A stretch of 64,000 nt of DNA from Chlorobium sp. N1 (GTDB lineage Bacteria; Bacteroidota; Chlorobiia; Chlorobiales; Chlorobiaceae): contig NZ_SJPA01000008.1 in the NCBI RefSeq assembly GCF_004332115.1, positions 1 through 64,000 on the forward strand, given 5' to 3'. Positions within the stretch are counted from its first letter, which is position 1. Every line of letters begins with the position of its first letter. The notes beneath the pieces were generated by a model, which did no database searches, was not told the origin of the DNA, and saw only the letters and a program-made list of their open reading frames with translations. Shown here piece by piece: positions 37,637 through 44,997 of this stretch. The translations under genes and the position numbers were made by a program.

Positions 37637-38434
37637 TTAATTACTGGCTTTTAAGTCGGGGACATCAACACCATGGCTCCTCAATTCAAGCGAAACGGAT
37701 GATATTTCGCGCTTAAGCGCTTCATCACCAATAGCCTCAAGCTCTTCAGCACGAATCTTGCCAGTAGAAAAACATGTCGATGAATCTGGCAATACTCGCG
37801 CCAAAGCTATTGCTACAATCGCCAATTTTTTTACAGATTCCGACTTAATATTTTTGCCGCTTAAATACGCAATGACTTGAGACTTGGTTTCAGCGACTTT
37901 TTTTGCGGCATAATCATCCGCGAAAGAACATTCTTCGAACATTGGGGTGCCAACAATTGCGCCTCCTGCGACACAAACAAAACTGGCCCTTTCACCCTTC
38001 TCAAGAGAAGCTATTCTGGATATGTTATTCTTCTTCTCAAAATGAATCTGTGGCCCTAAGAGTTGATTACTCGCCCGTAGTACGACATAGGGCTTATTCC
38101 CCAGCCCACTATTAACACTTAAAACACGTCCTGTCACCAAGAGAGATTTCTTAAAATATTTCTGATCTGCGGAAACTTCATTCTTATCATATTCTGCAGA
38201 CACTTCACTTGCTAATACGGGAAGTATGCCATCAAAAAGCATTGTATCCCCATCCTCCAAAAAAGCATCTGATTCATTTTTTAATACAGCATCTATTACA
38301 GCCTGCTCTCGTGATTGGAGAGGGTAGCCATTTTTGGATGGAATATTACTTTTACCGCCCCCACATGCAACGACACAAAAAACAACAAAAAGTAATACAG
38401 CCGTCATTCTGACCACTCTTGTATCTTTATTCAT
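37637..38434 (-). CDS. Lipoprotein with tRNA_anti-like (OB-fold) domain
   Basis: The 265-residue protein begins with a lipobox signal (LLFVVFCVVACGGG). The central part (KSLLVTGRVLSVNS, PYVVLRASNQLLGPQIHF, GERASFVCVAGGAIVGTPMFEECSFAD in parts) matches the pattern of tRNA_anti-like OB-fold domains in secreted proteins, including a Cys pair. The C-terminal third is helical. The function is unknown. With the membrane protein at 37071 it forms a minus-strand pair between two portal-gene remnants. It has lower GC than the backbone, so it was probably acquired. Confidence 0.65.
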   Translation of the reverse strand: MNKDTRVVRMTAVLLFVVFCVVACGGGKSNIPSKNGYPLQSREQAVIDAVLKNESDAFLEDGDTMLFDGILPVLASEVSAEYDKNEVSADQKYFKKSLLVTGRVLSVNSGLGNKPYVVLRASNQLLGPQIHFEKKNNISRIASLEKGERASFVCVAGGAIVGTPMFEECSFADDYAAKKVAETKSQVIAYLSGKNIKSESVKKLAIVAIALARVLPDSSTCFSTGKIRAEELEAIGDEALKREISSVSLELRSHGVDVPDLKASN

Positions 38435-39166
38435 TTTCGCCTCTGGTTATTGATTAATAAAATCTTGGCTCTGCGTGTGGATATGTCTGGCAGGTGTTCT
38501 CTACCTCCGAACTCCTTGATGACAAACCCTCACGTAAGAGCGTACTGATGGCTGACTACTTCCCTAATGACGCTCCTTTTCCTAACTCAATCATTGGCGC
38601 GCTCTCTGCCATCACTGCATAGCTTGAGGAGGGGGGCATAGCGCACTGAAAATCTGGACTAGGCGTTCCGGGTGGTTTTGAATGGGTGCTGACTGAGCTA
38701 TAAAGTAATTTATCGTTTTCCCATTAAATTTACACTATTAAATAGAGAGATTAAGGCAGGGTATAGGACAATGGCGGTCTTACGCCACCGCCCGCGGTGC
38801 AGCATTTTTTATCGGGGTCGCAATAGATTTCCAGTCCGAACAGTGTTGTGGTAAAAGGCTATTCTACTCCCGTCTTCACGCTGGCAGACGCCGCGCAGCT
38901 GGAGGAGATCAACGGGGAGATCGAGAGGGGGGGGGGGCGCTTCTTTGCGTTACGGGGGAAAGTGCGTTGGCAACTCAATTGATTTGAAGGAACAGATGCA
39001 CCAAGGCCTTGCTGACGGCATTATTTCCGAGAGAAAAAAAACATTGGGCGTGCGGTAGGAAATTTGTAAAATATTCTGGTCAACAACTGAAACAACCGGA
39101 AGCGGGCTGTAGTGTATTGAAAACCTGTTTCGCGACATCATCCAAAAATCGCGCAACTAGAACATT
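38435..39166. other. Gene-free island segment with phage remnant
   Basis: No intact gene is seen in 760 bases. It holds the right copy of the portal-gene repeat, an 11-base G run (38927-38937) and, at its end, a short repeat (GCGCAAC-AGAAC at 39151 and 39175) around the first integron core site. Short frames here are not protein-like. Confidence 0.5.
38876..38932. repeat. Direct repeat, right copy (second portal-gene remnant)
   Basis: It encodes LADAAQLEEINGEIER, the counterpart of the portal protein's C-terminus at 36947-37003, with mostly synonymous differences. Upstream of it the frame no longer resembles a portal protein. It runs into an 11-G tract. Confidence 0.7.
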
Positions 39167-39167
39167 G

Positions 39168-39649
39168 TTAGGTGGCGCAACCAGAACTGGAGGGACGCAT
39201 GGGATTCTTCAAGCCAACCCCGGAAGAGCAGGCTGAGAAGGCTAGGAAAAAACAAGAGGATGAGAAGCGTCGCGCAGAGGCTGCGTTTGCGGCCTCCCCG
39301 GCGGGCCAGGCCCGAGAAGCTATGGCTGCTGGTATGAAAGTTTTTCAGATTGATGTCCCTCTCAGTAAAACCAAGGGCCAAACCGTAGCAATGATCGGCG
39401 CGTATGCCCACTCCTCACAGACGTTGAACTACGCCACCGTTATCCAGTCGATTGAGGATGAGGGGTGGCGTCTGGAGCATGCTGGTTACGTGTATCGGGT
39501 CACCGGTAGCGAAAGCCGAGACAAGTTCATGGCGAGCGGACAACAAGAGGCTGTAAGCGGTGAGATCGTTGGTATCTACATCTTTCGCGCAAGTGACACC
39601 TAACCCATCATTCCACCGGACCGCCTCCGGCTGCCGGTGAATTCAATCG
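39168..39649 (+). mobile_element. Integron gene cassette 1
   Basis: The cassette starts at a core site GTTAGGT (39167-39173) and ends in its own attC, whose inverse core ACCTAAC (39598-39604) is the exact complement of that start. This complementarity is the rule for circularised integron cassettes. It contains one gene in the usual direction with almost no non-coding DNA. Confidence 0.8.
39199..39603 (+). CDS. Cassette-borne conserved hypothetical protein
   Basis: The 134-residue protein starts MGFFKPTPEEQAEKARKKQE and has a basic/acidic helical N-terminus, then a compact alpha/beta part (VFQIDVPLSKTKGQTVAMIG, DEGWRLEHAGYVYRVTGSES, ASGQQEAVSGEIVGIYIFR). I know proteins with this layout from actinobacteria and other phyla, but no function. 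The ATG at 39199 follows GGAGGG at ideal spacing. The stop codon lies inside the attC inverse core, as is common in cassettes. Confidence 0.75.
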   Translation: MGFFKPTPEEQAEKARKKQEDEKRRAEAAFAASPAGQAREAMAAGMKVFQIDVPLSKTKGQTVAMIGAYAHSSQTLNYATVIQSIEDEGWRLEHAGYVYRVTGSESRDKFMASGQQEAVSGEIVGIYIFRASDT

Positions 39650-39655
39650 TTAGCT
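39598..39655 (+). other. attC recombination site 1
   Basis: The 58-base site has R'' ACCTAAC (39598), an L''/L' stem with CACCGG pairing CCGGTG plus ATT/AAT with one unpaired C on the top strand (G on the recombined bottom strand), a GC-rich loop and R' GTTAGCT (39649). This is the structure expected of an integron attC. Confidence 0.8.
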
Positions 39656-41666
39656 CAACGGCATGTCAGACACCTTCCATGTATTGGCATTGATGGGAGC
39701 GAGGAATGAGTAGATGGAGATAATGGATGCGTAGCTTCCTCTCGAAACTGTTCGGAAAGGCAAAGATGACAGCGCCCCAGGAATCCGCTGGACTGGAGAT
39801 CCTCGCCTCCGATTCCAAGAGAACATCCGGCAGACGGGAGCCGCCTACCGAGCTCGACTGGTCGCAGGCAGAGTACATCCCCCTGCCGCCGTCCCCGCCG
39901 ACTTGGGAGGTCGATGGGCGTGACGAATTCCACCGCGAGTACAATGACCCTGCGATTGGCCCGGTAATTCAGGCCGGATTTAAGAATCAACACACCAAGG
40001 TCGTCAAGCTCGCCGCTGACCTTTCCCCAGAGCAGCGGCAGGGACGAGTCGGAGATGTCATCGCCAAGGCCTACACCAAGCGCATTATTCAGCGGATGAA
40101 GTCTGGGCAGCTATCGGCTGCGGCGAAGCAAAGCGTCGAGATGTTCGAAATGGTACCCGATCATGTCCAGGACGTCGATCACCGGCGCTTCAACCGAATC
40201 CTTGCCCAGATGAACAAGGAGGGGAAAAAGCACGACTATACCCCCATCGATGCTGCCAGCCCGTCGTCACTGCCACTGTTCACAGTGTCGGATGCTGCTC
40301 CTTGGACGCTCGCTGGTGAGCGAAAGCTTCAGGGCGATGAGCGGCTCGAGCCCGCCTTCGACATTGCCGGCATCGATGTGGCGGGCACATGGCTACTCGA
40401 CCGCTCTGGTTCCAGCGTGGGCCGGCTGGAGGTGAAGAGCGTGATTCGCCGAATCGACCGGTGTGGTCACCTCCTCGGCGAGAAGGCCTTGCGCCATGAC
40501 GCCTATCGCACGGGGGCTGGAGCCGCTGGTTCCAGCATTGCAATCATGGACTCCAGCGGGGTTCTCCACGTCTACGACGCTGGGCTGAACGTCGTAGCCG
40601 AGACCTATCTGCGCGAGGACCCTCGCGTTGTAGACCATTTCCGGACCATCGACACGAACTACTGGGGGGAGTTCAAGTCCCAGGTGCGAGCCGTAGATGT
40701 TGCTCCCGAGGGAGACCAGTACCTCTTCACGCTTGCTGATGAGGCATGGTGTTGCACGATCTCTGGTCGTGCGGTGTGGGGTGTCGTGATGCCCCTTAAA
40801 GAAGGTTGGAAGCGTGTCGTAGGCCGTAGCGAGCGCTTCGGAGTAGGTCAAGAGGTTGAGGAGGCGCTTCGGCTTTTCGATCTGTCTCTGCCCGTCAATC
40901 CCGCAGAAATCAAGAGGAAGTACCGCGCATTGGCGTTTGCCAACCATCCTGACCGCAATCCCGGCAATGCGGCTGCTGCCGAAAAGATGAAGGCGCTGAA
41001 CAAAGCTTTCGAGGTTTTGACCGGCGTCGATCCGAACACGCTCGGGTTCGAGGAATCCGATGTTACATATTTTGCCCGGTCGGCTCCTGACCACGTTATC
41101 GAGGCGGGGGGCCTCCGGCTGGAGGTTATGATAACCGGGGGGACGCCTCAAGATTGGGTCTACGCGGCCAGCTTCGCTGCCGCTAACCGTAGGGCCTACT
41201 TGGCAACCTACTCCGGTAAGGTAATCCTAGTCTCACGGGAGGGGCAGCCCGAGGTGGTGTACGACATCGGTACATGCCCGAGCGAGATCGTCGAGGTCGG
41301 CCGATATACATACTTCCTCACGCCCACCCGACTTTATGTCGTCGAAGACAAGGTGAAGCTGGCCGCCTTCCTTGACGTCTTTCAGCAGGGACGGCTGCTT
41401 GTCTCACAGACTGGGTTTGGGTTGCTCACGAGCAAACGATTCCAGTGGTTCACAGACGCCGGTGTGAAGGTCGGGGAGCTAACAGCGAGGGACCCGATTC
41501 GGGCGATTTACGCGGCTGATGGTTGTGCCGTCGTGCAGACCCGACAGCATCGAGTCGAAGTGCGGGGGCTCGCGATGTGAAGCGTCATCAGATCAAAGGC
41601 AGTGTGATTTGAGCTAACAAATAAATGCAGGCGAGCGCAAACAGCTGCGCCGCCTGATTTAAGCGT
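39650..41666 (+). mobile_element. Integron gene cassette 2
   Basis: It begins at TTAGCT of attC1 and ends in attC2, whose inverse core AGCTAAC (41612-41618) is the exact complement of GTTAGCT. At ~2.0 kb it is large for a cassette. It carries a single J-domain protein gene. Confidence 0.8.
39727..41580 (+). CDS. J-domain protein with propeller-like flanks (cassette gene)
   Basis: A 617-residue protein of unknown role. Residues ~378-435 form a DnaJ J-domain (ALRLFDLSLPVNPAEIKRKY, RALAFANHPDRNPGNAAAAE) with an intact HPD motif, so it should stimulate an Hsp70. On both sides are beta-rich repeats reminiscent of a propeller (YLFTLADEAWCCTISGRAVW; RRAYLATYSGKVILVSREGQ; GRYTYFLTPTRLYVVEDKVK). The N-terminal ~170 residues are basic and helical. 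A J-domain in the middle of such a protein is unusual for chaperones. GGAG lies 8 bases before the ATG. No DnaK gene is nearby. Confidence 0.75.
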   Translation: MRSFLSKLFGKAKMTAPQESAGLEILASDSKRTSGRREPPTELDWSQAEYIPLPPSPPTWEVDGRDEFHREYNDPAIGPVIQAGFKNQHTKVVKLAADLSPEQRQGRVGDVIAKAYTKRIIQRMKSGQLSAAAKQSVEMFEMVPDHVQDVDHRRFNRILAQMNKEGKKHDYTPIDAASPSSLPLFTVSDAAPWTLAGERKLQGDERLEPAFDIAGIDVAGTWLLDRSGSSVGRLEVKSVIRRIDRCGHLLGEKALRHDAYRTGAGAAGSSIAIMDSSGVLHVYDAGLNVVAETYLREDPRVVDHFRTIDTNYWGEFKSQVRAVDVAPEGDQYLFTLADEAWCCTISGRAVWGVVMPLKEGWKRVVGRSERFGVGQEVEEALRLFDLSLPVNPAEIKRKYRALAFANHPDRNPGNAAAAEKMKALNKAFEVLTGVDPNTLGFEESDVTYFARSAPDHVIEAGGLRLEVMITGGTPQDWVYAASFAAANRRAYLATYSGKVILVSREGQPEVVYDIGTCPSEIVEVGRYTYFLTPTRLYVVEDKVKLAAFLDVFQQGRLLVSQTGFGLLTSKRFQWFTDAGVKVGELTARDPIRAIYAADGCAVVQTRQHRVEVRGLAM

Positions 41667-41672
41667 TCGGCG
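41612..41672 (+). other. attC recombination site 2
   Basis: The 61-base site has R'' AGCTAAC (41612), the stem AAAT-CAGGCG/CGCCTGATTT with one unpaired base, a loop with a small internal stem (GCGC.../...GCGC) and R' GTTCGGC (41666-41672). Confidence 0.78.
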
Positions 41673-41759
41673 GCAAGAAGGCCAATGGTGGCGAGTTCGG
41701 TACCGGCCGGTAATGAAATTTGTATGATGATCCCTCATAACTAAAACAACGGCGAAACA

Positions 41760-42824
41760 ATGGACCTAATCGACAAGATCAACGACCTTGCTTTACGCAT
41801 TACGCGGCAAAAAGACATGGTCATGACTGAGGAGGCCGCGAAGACAGCCTTCGTCCTTCCGTTCCTTCAGACGTTGGGCTACGACGTCTTTAATCCTGAT
41901 GAAGTTGTTCCTGAATTCACCGCCGATCATGGTGTAAAGAAGGGCGAGAAAGTCGATTACGCCATCAAGCGAGATGGCCAGATTATGATTCTGATTGAAT
42001 GCAAGGCCGTCGGAGCCGACCTCGCTGCAAAACACGCCGGACAACTGTTTAGGTATTTCGCGGTTACGGACGCTCGGTTTGGTGTTCTGACTGATGGCGT
42101 CAAGTATTTGTTCTTTTCGGACCTGGAGAGTGCCAACAAGATGGACGACAGGCCGTTTTTTGAATTCAATCTTTTGGCCTACACCGAAACGCAGGTTGAA
42201 GAACTTAAGAAATTTACACGGAGTGGCTTTGATCTTGAAACCATCATCGGAACGGCTAATAAGCTCAAATTTCATCGCGCTTTGATGTCCGAAATTCGGA
42301 AGGAATTTGAAAGCCCGAGCGAGGATCTCGTCAGACACTTCGCCGCAAAGGTCTACCCTGGTCGCTTTACCCAACAAGTTCGGGAGGATTTCACAGGTTT
42401 GGTTCATGCTGCCCTTCGGGAGTATGTCCGGGAGCGTGTGAATGATCGGCTCAAATCCGCACTGGACACAGATAAAGGTGAGGCGCCTTCGCCAGCCTCT
42501 GGGGAACTCATAGCCGCCGCGCAGGTCGATGATAGCGGCATTGAAACAACTGAAGATGAGCTGTCAGGTCATCGCATCATTCGGGCTATCGCGGCTGAAA
42601 TTACAGACCCCGAGCGCGTTGCCATCCGGGATGCAAAGAGCTACTGTGCCATCCTCTTCGATGATAACAATCGTCGGCCTATCTGTCGGTTCTACTTTGG
42701 CCAGAACCGTATGGCGGTGTCGGTGTTCGCGCCCGCCGGTGAGCAAAAGTTCGACATTTCAAGCGTTAATAAGCTCTACAAGCACAAAGCTGTGATTTTA
42801 GACGCTGTCCAGCAGTACCTCTAG
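41760..42824 (+). CDS. Type I restriction HsdR N-terminal-domain protein, stand-alone
   Basis: The 354-residue protein opens with a PD-(D/E)XK nuclease domain of the HsdR_N type: EEAAKTAFVLPFLQTLGYDVF, then VDYAIKRDGQIMILIECKAVG, in which D, E and K are the predicted catalytic residues. RYFAVTDARFGVLTDGVKYLFF follows. The C-terminal ~90 residues form a second domain (YCAILFDDNNRRPICRFYFG). No helicase, HsdS or HsdM accompanies it. Such solo proteins are common in bacteria and phage-linked islands; a defence role is plausible but not shown. It lies directly downstream of attC2 and may be a third cassette. Confidence 0.8.
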   Translation: MDLIDKINDLALRITRQKDMVMTEEAAKTAFVLPFLQTLGYDVFNPDEVVPEFTADHGVKKGEKVDYAIKRDGQIMILIECKAVGADLAAKHAGQLFRYFAVTDARFGVLTDGVKYLFFSDLESANKMDDRPFFEFNLLAYTETQVEELKKFTRSGFDLETIIGTANKLKFHRALMSEIRKEFESPSEDLVRHFAAKVYPGRFTQQVREDFTGLVHAALREYVRERVNDRLKSALDTDKGEAPSPASGELIAAAQVDDSGIETTEDELSGHRIIRAIAAEITDPERVAIRDAKSYCAILFDDNNRRPICRFYFGQNRMAVSVFAPAGEQKFDISSVNKLYKHKAVILDAVQQYL

Positions 42825-43388
42825 GCGTGGTGCGGTTGGCGAGCGAGAACAATACGTTATAGGTGACGTTTGACCCGATGAGTATGAGCGCAAAGAGACT
42901 CACAGTAGCGGATCAATTGGCGCAAGGGGGGCTCCAGGTCTCGACGCCGCGCAGCTTGCGGCCTGATCTCCGGCGTGCCGACGGAGTTCTGTTTTGTCTC
43001 CTATCTGTCACCTGTCGGTTTTATGGTGTCTGTAAGCCATTATGCGATATTGTTATAGCCGGCAGGGTTTGTTTATTGAACAATTGGTTGGCGCATTAAA
43101 CAATGCGGGGGGATTCATGCCGTACCTGTTGATGCGTAGGGCCTTGATTTCGTATATTTTTCTTGAATGCTTTTTCCCTGCTCCCGACTTAGGCAAGTCC
43201 TCCGGGGGGGGAAATCAATGCGATGCAGATGAGAGGATCAAGAAAAAATCGTGCTACTGCAGGTGCCCTTGGATGCCTCAAGGGAGGGTCGGATTTTGGC
43301 TCAAAATTTTCCCTTATATTTCCCTCGGGCTGTTTTTGGGGGGGGGCTGGGCTTTTGGATTCCCGATGAGCCTTTACTGGTGCGGGTG
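42825..43388. other. Gene-free right part of the island
   Basis: No gene is recognisable in 564 bases. A possible degenerate core site GTTATAG (42856-42862), a 14-base match to the portal-gene repeat (GACGCCGCGCAGCT at 42943) and two long G runs (43204-43211 and 43338-43346) are the only structure seen. Confidence 0.45.
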
Positions 43389-43462
43389 TGGGCAATAGAG
43401 GATTCGAACCTCTGACCTCTTGCGTGTGAAGCAAGCGCTCTAACCAACTGAGCTAATTGCCC
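43389..43462 (-). tRNA. tRNA-Val (anticodon CAC)
   Basis: Acceptor GGGCAAT/ATTGCCC, D-arm GCTCAGTTGGTTAGAGC, anticodon stem CTTGC/GCAAG with loop TTCACAC (anticodon CAC), T-arm AGAGGTTCGAATCCTCT. CCA is not encoded. Its 3' end faces the accessory island, the usual geometry of an integration site. Confidence 0.92.
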
Positions 43463-43541
43463 CGCTTGAAATGCGGTTCGTTAAAGTAATGATTGGAAGT
43501 GATTTGTCAAAACGATGGATTCAACTAAATCATAGCAGACA

Positions 43542-43793
43542 ATGGAAATCAACCTGCCTGAACCGAACCTCAAGAATGTCGCCGGAGCCGCAGGCACGGC
43601 ACTTCTCCTCCCGCTGGGCATGCCGATCGTGCACGGCGTAGCCGGGCTTGCCGTCGCGGGGCTCGGCATCTTCGCTGCCGGTACGGCCGTCACCAAGGTT
43701 GCCGGTGCCGTCATGGGCCAGATAGAGCCGCCGTCCCGTCCGATGGAGGAGGGTGAAGGCAGTCTCGAAGACCGGCTGAAATCCCCCGTCTGA
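43542..43793 (+). CDS. Small Gly/Ala-rich hydrophobic protein, paralogue B
   Basis: This 83-residue protein (MEINLPEPNLKNVAGAAGTA) shares the VAGAAG-ALL-LGMPIV-HGVAGL pattern with the 76-residue protein at 31175-31405. A long hydrophobic Gly/Ala segment is followed by a Pro/Glu tail. It is probably a small membrane protein. It lies between tRNA-Val and the msrBA gene, 87 bp upstream of the latter and on the same strand. I do not recognise a described family. Confidence 0.65.
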   Translation: MEINLPEPNLKNVAGAAGTALLLPLGMPIVHGVAGLAVAGLGIFAAGTAVTKVAGAVMGQIEPPSRPMEEGEGSLEDRLKSPV

Positions 43794-43880
43794 GCTTCCT
43801 CCTGCGGGAACGCTCGGCGCTCTTCCTCGGTTGAATGCTGTTGAAGTCGTATACCCATATCCGTCAACAGCATTCGGCCG

Positions 43881-44861
43881 ATGCAACCGCTTTCCGTACT
43901 GCTCATACCCGTTTTCGCTCTTGTCGTTCTTTTCTCTGCGGGAGGATGCCCTCAGAGCACGCAGTGGCAGGTGGAGCAATCGGCCGATAGAGAAGAGGAG
44001 TGCCCCATGCCATACCATCCCCTTACCCCCGACGAAGAGCGCGTCATCGTGCACAAGGGCACTGAAATGCCCTTCAGCGGCAAGTACTACAAAAACAGCG
44101 AATCCGGCGTGTACCACTGCCGTCGATGCGACGCTCCGCTCTTCCGTTCCCAGGACAAGTTCGATTCGGGAACCGGGTGGCCGAGCTTCGACGACGCCAT
44201 TGAGGGCGCCGTTGGCGAGGTTCCCGATGCCGACGGCCGCAGGACCGAAATCGTCTGTTCGAACTGCGGGGCGCATCTCGGCCACGTCTTTACGGGTGAG
44301 TCGATGACGCCGAAGAACGTCCGCCACTGCGTCAACTCCCTCTCGCTCGATTTCCAGCCGGCCGCCGTGCCACAGCCTGAGACGGCAAAGGCCGTCTTCG
44401 CCGGCGGCTGTTTCTGGGGTGTCGAGCACCAGCTCGCAAAGCTCGACGGCGTGATCTCTGTCGTGTCCGGCTACAGCGGCGGCACGAAGGAGAACCCCAC
44501 CTACCGTGAGGTGTGCAGCGGAACGACCGGACATGCCGAGGCCGTAGAGGTCAGCTACGATCCGTCGGTGGTGGATTATGAGACCATCGCCAGGCTTTTC
44601 TTCGAAATCCACGACCCCACCCAGCTGAACCGGCAGGGGCCCGACGTCGGGAACCAGTACCGCTCGGCGGTCTTCTACAGGGACGAGGAGCAGAAGCGGG
44701 TAGCCGAAAAGCTGGTCGCGGAACTCAAGGCCAAAGGCTACGACGTCGTGACCTCGATCGAGAAGGCCGGGCGGTTCTGGGAGGCGGAACCGTACCATCA
44801 GGACTATTACGAAAAGAGCGGCCACGAACCCTATTGCCACATCTACCAAAAGCGGTTCTGA
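43881..44861 (+). CDS. msrBA: MsrB-MsrA methionine sulfoxide reductase fusion, lipoprotein
   Basis: The 326-residue protein repairs both methionine-sulfoxide epimers. MsrB comes first: zinc-binding CRRC and CSNC, GTGWPSF, and RHCVNSLSLDF with the catalytic Cys. MsrA follows: AGGCFWGVEHQL with the catalytic Cys, GYSGGTKENPTYREVCSGTTGHAE (in parts), HDPTQLNRQGPDVGNQYRS. Most fusions have the order A-B; here it is B-A. A lipobox (VLFSAGGC) at the N-terminus suggests export to the periplasm. A strong terminator follows. Confidence 0.93.
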   Translation: MQPLSVLLIPVFALVVLFSAGGCPQSTQWQVEQSADREEECPMPYHPLTPDEERVIVHKGTEMPFSGKYYKNSESGVYHCRRCDAPLFRSQDKFDSGTGWPSFDDAIEGAVGEVPDADGRRTEIVCSNCGAHLGHVFTGESMTPKNVRHCVNSLSLDFQPAAVPQPETAKAVFAGGCFWGVEHQLAKLDGVISVVSGYSGGTKENPTYREVCSGTTGHAEAVEVSYDPSVVDYETIARLFFEIHDPTQLNRQGPDVGNQYRSAVFYRDEEQKRVAEKLVAELKAKGYDVVTSIEKAGRFWEAEPYHQDYYEKSGHEPYCHIYQKRF

Positions 44862-44903
44862 GGTCGCTTCCGGTTTTCAGGGTACCGGAACAAAAAAGAT
44901 GCA

Positions 44904-44931
44904 GCCGCCTGCTTGACAGGCGGCTTTTTTT
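44904..44931 (+). terminator. Intrinsic terminator of msrBA
   Basis: The perfect stem GCCGCCTG/CAGGCGGC with loop CTTGA is followed by seven T. Its loop and 3' arm also contain the -35 element of the next promoter. Confidence 0.9.
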
Positions 44932-44941
44932 GTGGTATGTT
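44913..44941 (+). promoter_or_regulatory. Sigma-70-type promoter overlapping the msrBA terminator
   Basis: TTGACA (44913-44918) and TATGTT (44936-44941) are 17 bp apart, with an extended -10 TG at 44933-44934. The -35 box is a perfect consensus match. Transcription would start near 44948 and cover the DUF134 gene. Confidence 0.7.
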
Positions 44942-44997
44942 ATTAGCATATGCCAAAAACCATTGGCGTTTTTCCGTACCTGTAGAGAGCAGTGTTT

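Noticed and set aside
39100-39173. A complete attC upstream of cassette 1
   Set aside because: The core GTTAGGT is there, and TTTCGCG/CGCG could pair weakly, but no inverse core ending in AAC fits. It may be degenerate or may be an attI-like insertion point; I could not decide.
42825-42862. A complete third attC after the HsdR-N gene
   Set aside because: A GTTATAG core is present, but there is no complementary inverse core (GCCGAAC expected) and no stem, so I do not call it a site.
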